A stretch of DNA of 64,000 nucleotides from Theristus sp. LFF4_11 (Eukaryota; Nematoda; Chromadorea; Monhysterida; Xyalidae). Shown here in pieces: positions 59,749 to 64,000 of the stretch. A model generated the notes under the pieces. It worked only from the letters and a program-made list of their open reading frames with translations, did not search any database and was not told the DNA's origin. The DNA is taken from contig JASANC010005615.1 of NCBI GenBank assembly GCA_030248135.1, positions 1 through 64,000 of the forward strand. The letters are read 5' to 3'. Made by a program: the position numbers and the translations under genes. Position 1 is the stretch's first letter; every line of letters starts with the position of its first letter.

Positions 59749-62700
59749 GTGAAAGAGAAAGAAAGGAAAATGGCGAAAGTGGCCATGAAACATGTCGGAA
59801 CGCTGCGGCTGCGCAGCAGGATTGTACGACGAAAAAAGATTCGCTCACGGCCAAGAACAAAACCGACGAGGCGATCAAAATGCGCGCAGAAAACGAGTCG
59901 GCCGCCGCCGTCGTCGTCCTCAGCAAGTTCGCTCCGTCGTCGCGGTCGCGGTACGCCGTTTCTGTTTGTTTCTTTTCGTAATTTGTGCTGTTCCTTTGTT
60001 TCAATTTGTGCACATAGTGCGTCGCACTCGCAATTGTAATATGCGATAAAATCCAGCGCCACGCTGGCTCACAGGCCACCATAGTTGTTCCAGAGCCGAG
60101 GGGTTGGGGGGGGGGGGCCGATATAGATAGCTGGAGCAAATTTTCTAGATAGATAGATAGCTGGAAAATTTTGGGGGGGGCCGCGGGGGGGGGCCATGTG
60201 ACTTTGGGGGGGGGCCGGTCAAAATTTTGAAATTTGATAGATAGATAGCTAAAACGATAAAAAGCTATAAAAACAACAAAATAATGCTAAAAATACACTA
60301 AAAATCAACTATAAGCGCGTATTTTACCTAAAATTAGCGAAATTTTCAAGAATTACGAGCAAAAATGGTCAATTTTGCTCAAAAATTGACTCATTTTATG
60401 TCCTCGAAGACAAAAATTTTCAGATAGATAGCTGGCTGAGAATTTTTTTTAGATAGATAATAGCTGAGCCGAAAAAACCTGTTTGATAGAGATAGATTCG
60501 AAATTTTTTTGGGGGGGGCCGGCCCCCCCAGGCCCCCCCCCCCCTAGAACCGTAATGCATCATTATTAAAACAGCTGCATCTGCAGTTCCGGTGCTCCTC
60601 CTCCATAACACAGGAAAGAAAAAAATGCAAAAACTAAATTGATCATTTTCACCTTATCAAAAAGGCTTGGCTTAGGATTAGGATTAGGTTTAGGATTAGG
60701 AACCTACAACGACTCATTACAAGCAACCTCAGATCAAAAATCAAAAAAATCACTTTTAAGAATGTATACAAATCTAGAACAACTATGCAGGCCACCACCG
60801 TCTCAATCTCAAGTTTAGATAAACTGAATTCAGCAATTTTGCTTTAATTTTTAAGAAGAGACAAAAAACGGGTGTTTGGGTGTCCACTCCCTCCCTCCAA
60901 ATATGGGTGTCCTTCAAAATTCCGAATGCTTTAGTTGCCTTTACATTTGGCCTACGTTTTTAGGCGTGCTGACGGCTGCAAACTTGACCAATTTGGCGCA
61001 ACAACAACAACAGCGGCAGCAGCTGCAACAACAACAAACGCACTGGTGGGCGCGAAAGTTCTATCAAACGCGACAAAACACAGTCGTCGTGAAGAAAGTG
61101 GAGTCGCTCACTGATATGCCGCTGCATCTGCAACAACGCATTCTGTCGTTTCTGCCGTCCAGGTTTGGAATTTCGTTGACATTTTGACTCGGAATTAGAA
61201 CTCACTTGGCAGAATGCGGTTTCAGCAAGTTCTGTTGGTTTTTTTTCACTCGACTGTTTGCTGCTGTTTTTCGCAGTCACCGTCAGATCATCAAGAAACG
61301 TTTTATCTTGACATGAATAAAACAAGCTTGCTTGAAAGTTGTCAAATCTTTTATTCGACGTCCAACAGATAGATAAGTGGGTGGTAGAAGCGTTGAATTC
61401 GACAGGGACATGATGGCAGTGAATGTCGCAAACGCAACACTCTGCCGCTCCTGCCTGCACATGCGGTCAACTGCGGGTGACCTACCTTTCAGAGACCGAG
61501 TGCGTCTGGAATGCGTCTGTCGCGTATGGCTGAGGATACTGCGCGACAGTTGGTATCGAACGACCAGTCTGAACATTCCCGATTTCGGCATGAGCGAGTT
61601 CGGCATTCGGCAGATCTCCGATCGTCACGTCTGTGGTATGCTGCGTAAGTGCGGACCGTTCCTAGAGCGGATCAGCTTCTTCTTCCTGCACGGACACATC
61701 GGCGACCACGTGATGTCGAGGTGAGTGGACTGTATCGATTGGAAACTTTGGAAACCTGCTGGAAACCAACAATTGTGTTGGCAGCAACATTGAAACTAGC
61801 AAGTGTGTGTGTGTGACGTTTTCTCATGTATGGAAATTATGGGTGCTGTGAAAAGTGCTGACGATGAAAAGAACAAAACAAACGGGTGCCCTTGGGATTA
61901 GAAATATAATAAAATGCTTTGATGAAAAAAGGAAAAACGGGTATTTGGCCAGGCGGAAATACAGAGAACCACCATTCAAATTGGGTGATTTGTAATTCTG
62001 AAAAAATATTTGAGACCAGTTATGATGATTCAAAATGTGCGTTTTCTCAATCCAGTATCGTTCAACGGTGCGTGAATCTGCGCGACTTGTCCATCTCGAC
62101 GGACGTCTCGTCGGAAGACATGTACAAATTGCTCAAGTGCATCAGCGTCCGTCTACCGCCGCTGCGCAGTCTGAACATCAGCTATCACGCAGAGCAGGTA
62201 CATTGTCGATTTCTGTTCTCGCTGGTTCGCTCGTTTTTCATTTCGCGCTCAGAATTTCAACTTTCTCAGATACGATTGTTCTAATAGGGTGAATTGCATT
62301 CCGGGTAATAATGAACTGTACGTCAATCAGCAATTCGCAAATCGTTTTGCATTTTCTGGACTAGCACGCATACGGGCATTGTCTATCAGTCTGAAAAACA
62401 TCCGGCTATACGGTTTCAGCAATATTCCGTATGACAGGTTCCATTGAAGTCAACCAATGATGTCACCGCTCGTGGCCTGGTGGTAGTGCGTTAGACCATT
62501 GTCTGTGCGCTCGGGGGATCGAGCCCCGCCGAGGGGTGTATAGGCACTTAATGACAGAAAACTCGATGGGCGCCCCACTCAATGGCGTTCCGTACGCTTC
62601 TCTGGGTTAGCCGTGGCTAAAAACATCGCCTAAACTCGCAACAACAACGCAATTCGCAGGGCGCCGGCGTCTACAACGGCCTGCGCGCCGTCGTGCGTCA

Positions 62701-63919
62701 CATGAGTCAGCTGGTCGCATTCCGCCTCGACACGTTCGTGATGCCGCCGAATGTCTCCGCGTTGTTCCCGCCGAGTCAGCAGATGCGCATCTATGCGCTG
62801 GTGATGCTGCAGGTTGGTGTGGATGCAGGCGGCAAAACGCAAATCGAAACGAATTGGAAGAATGCGGTGTTTCGCAAATCGCAATTAGGTGCTGCAGACG
62901 CTCAAAGTGTTCTATTAAGTGCAGCGCCTACACGTACGAACTTTATTTGAGTAAACTGTCTCCACGGTCTACGGTGTGTTCATAGATTAATTGCGTGGTC
63001 GTGACACGATTTACAGTCTTCATTGCAGGATATGTCTTTTTTTGTGCTGAAATATTTTCTTCACTTCGCAAACTTTTTTCCGAGATCCCACATGCCGGTG
63101 CCCAGGTAGAGAAGCACGAAGCAATGATATTCAATTGTTGACGTTGGCCAGTGAGAAGGAAACGCTGCTTTTTTCGTTGGTAAACGATAATGAATGAATA
63201 TGAAAACGAAAATCTCAATGGGAGAACTGAGTAGCATCATGGAGGGGGGGTTACAAATAACAAATAAATAAACGTGAATGAAGTAAAAAGTCAACCGACG
63301 ACATCCATTGACCGACTACCACACGACGTGTGTCGTGTGTCAACGTTTGCCAATACAAAAGTTTGTCCCAGCTGCAATTCGTGCCTGCGGCGCAAGGCCA
63401 CTTCGTGAACTGCCAATATCTGATCGACTTTTTCACATATCTCGTCGATGTTTACCCGAAATTGGAGCAACTCGACATTTCGTTGGACACCGATTATCAG
63501 GTTATATGACGTGACATTCGTGTGTTTTGCGTCATTTCGTTTGTTTTTTTTTCTGTGAAAATGGTGGTTTTTCAGAATTGATGGAATGTGCTGTGTACCC
63601 AGCTTTGCTGTATTGGCTCGGGGCTTGTAATTTATCTTTGTTGTGCACTTTCTCTTGTAACTTGGTTTGAGTGTGTCGAATGAAGGCATAACAGACGCAG
63701 AATAAATCAAGATTAAACAGAAAAGAAAAGTGAGAAACAGGGCACCCATGAGCAGACCTGGCAAATCCGTTCGGCGGTCCAGGAAGGCGTTCCTAACCTC
63801 ATTGTCTTTCAGGTGGACGAACAAAAAATGCACGACCTCTTGTGTCTAATCGGCCGCGACAAACAGATCAAACGATTCAACCTCAGACTGACTTATCTAC
63901 GCGAGAACTACAACACTTG
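59749..63919 (+). CDS. F-box protein with leucine-rich-repeat-like C-terminal part, partial at right edge
   Basis: Exons in phase: about 59749-59950, 60964-61162, 61493-61720, 62056-62197, 62660-62812, 63372-63500 and 63813-63919. The gene runs on beyond the window. Exon 1 (start at 59749 or 59770) is basic. Exon 2 has a poly-Gln run and then the F-box start VESLTDMPLHLQQRILSFLP, completed in exon 3 by RVRLECVCRVWLRILRDSW. Later exons carry LRR-like strands: CVNLRDLSISTDVS, LPPLRSLNISYH, YPKLEQLDISLDTD and IKRFNLRLTYL. F-box proteins link substrates to the SKP1-cullin ubiquitin ligase, with the LRR part binding substrate. I cannot name the orthologue. Intron 1 has absorbed about 700 bp of repeats. 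Confidence 0.8.
60083..60548 (+). repeat. G-run/GATA repeat unit A, copy 2 (F-box gene intron 1)
   Basis: Matches 2824-3275: GTTGTTCCAGAGCCG start, GATATAGATAGCTGGAGCAA, G-runs and GATAGATAGATAGCT blocks. It ends in a C-run followed by CTAGAAC, where element H is inserted. Confidence 0.8.
60549..60775. mobile_element. Element H, copy 2, inserted in unit A
   Basis: CGTAATGCATCATTATTAAA to GTATACAAAT, as at 16118-16346. Flanked by CTAGAAC on both sides (CCCCTAGAAC before, TCTAGAACAACTATG after). The uninterrupted text CCCCCTAGAACAACTATG occurs near 3858-3875 and acts as the empty site. A 7-8 bp duplication fits hAT-like insertion. Confidence 0.8.
62463..62640 (+). mobile_element. tRNA-derived SINE, reference copy (F-box gene intron)
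   Basis: The head has an A box (TGGCCTGGTGG, 62473-62483) and a B box (GGATCGAGCCC, 62516-62526) 32 bp apart, as in a tRNA. The unrelated body runs AAAACTCGATGGGCGCCCC to GGCTAAAAACATCGCCTAAA, then a CAACAAC tail. It ends about 20 bp before the exon at 62660. Other copies are at 49733, 14930, 19250 and 17976. Confidence 0.88.
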
Positions 63920-64000
63920 GTTGGTAGATGTTGTTCATTTGAAACGGTTAGAAGGAAATTATAGCACCACAACTCAAAATAGTTAGTCTCAAGACAGTTA

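Overview
This is a eukaryotic nuclear DNA window. It holds intron-rich animal genes with GT-AG introns, embedded in a dense, multi-layered field of small transposons. I read it as an ecdysozoan, most likely nematode-like genome. The support is a secreted protein built from serial EB-type cysteine modules fused to a hedgehog-type Hint domain, which is a nematode-flavoured combination. A well conserved NCOA4-like gene, which as far as I recall is absent from Caenorhabditis, would suggest an early-branching lineage rather than a rhabditid. The species cannot be fixed from sequence alone.

Gene layout, left to right: (1) an MBT-repeat protein on the minus strand (about 271-2463, running off the left edge); (2) microsomal triglyceride transfer protein large subunit, MTTP, minus strand (9277-15574); (3) DNAJC2/Zuotin/MPP11, plus strand, complete with 13 exons (16413-22651); (4) a signal peptide + ten EB modules + Hint protein, minus strand (23311-32342); (5) a dual-specificity phosphatase, plus strand (43827-46138); (6) an NCOA4-like protein, minus strand (48295-53790); (7) an F-box/leucine-rich protein, plus strand, running off the right edge (59749-63919). 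I found the exons by reading all frames, using splice sites, reading phase and family resemblance. Almost every junction in these genes is phase-consistent.

Between and inside the genes are mobile elements and repeats. They include a short LTR retrotransposon (5484-7395), tandem CR1/jockey-like LINE 3' ends (56340-59287), a tRNA-derived SINE family with a (CAA)n tail, mariner-like and Tc1-like MITEs with TA duplications, a hAT-type element with an 8-bp duplication (50878-52093), and foldback elements. There are also two kinds of satellite array (35.6-38.6 kb and 40.4-41.8 kb) and several clusters of long G/C homopolymer runs (2.8-5.5, 30.0-30.5, 32.5-33.1, 53.9-56.1 and 60.1-60.5 kb). Several elements are nested, and other copies in the same window serve as empty-site controls.

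The genes do not form one pathway; this is an ordinary metazoan gene neighbourhood. The most unusual gene is the EB-Hint protein, whose ten module exons are all phase 1-1 and which ends in a hedgehog-like autoprocessing domain.
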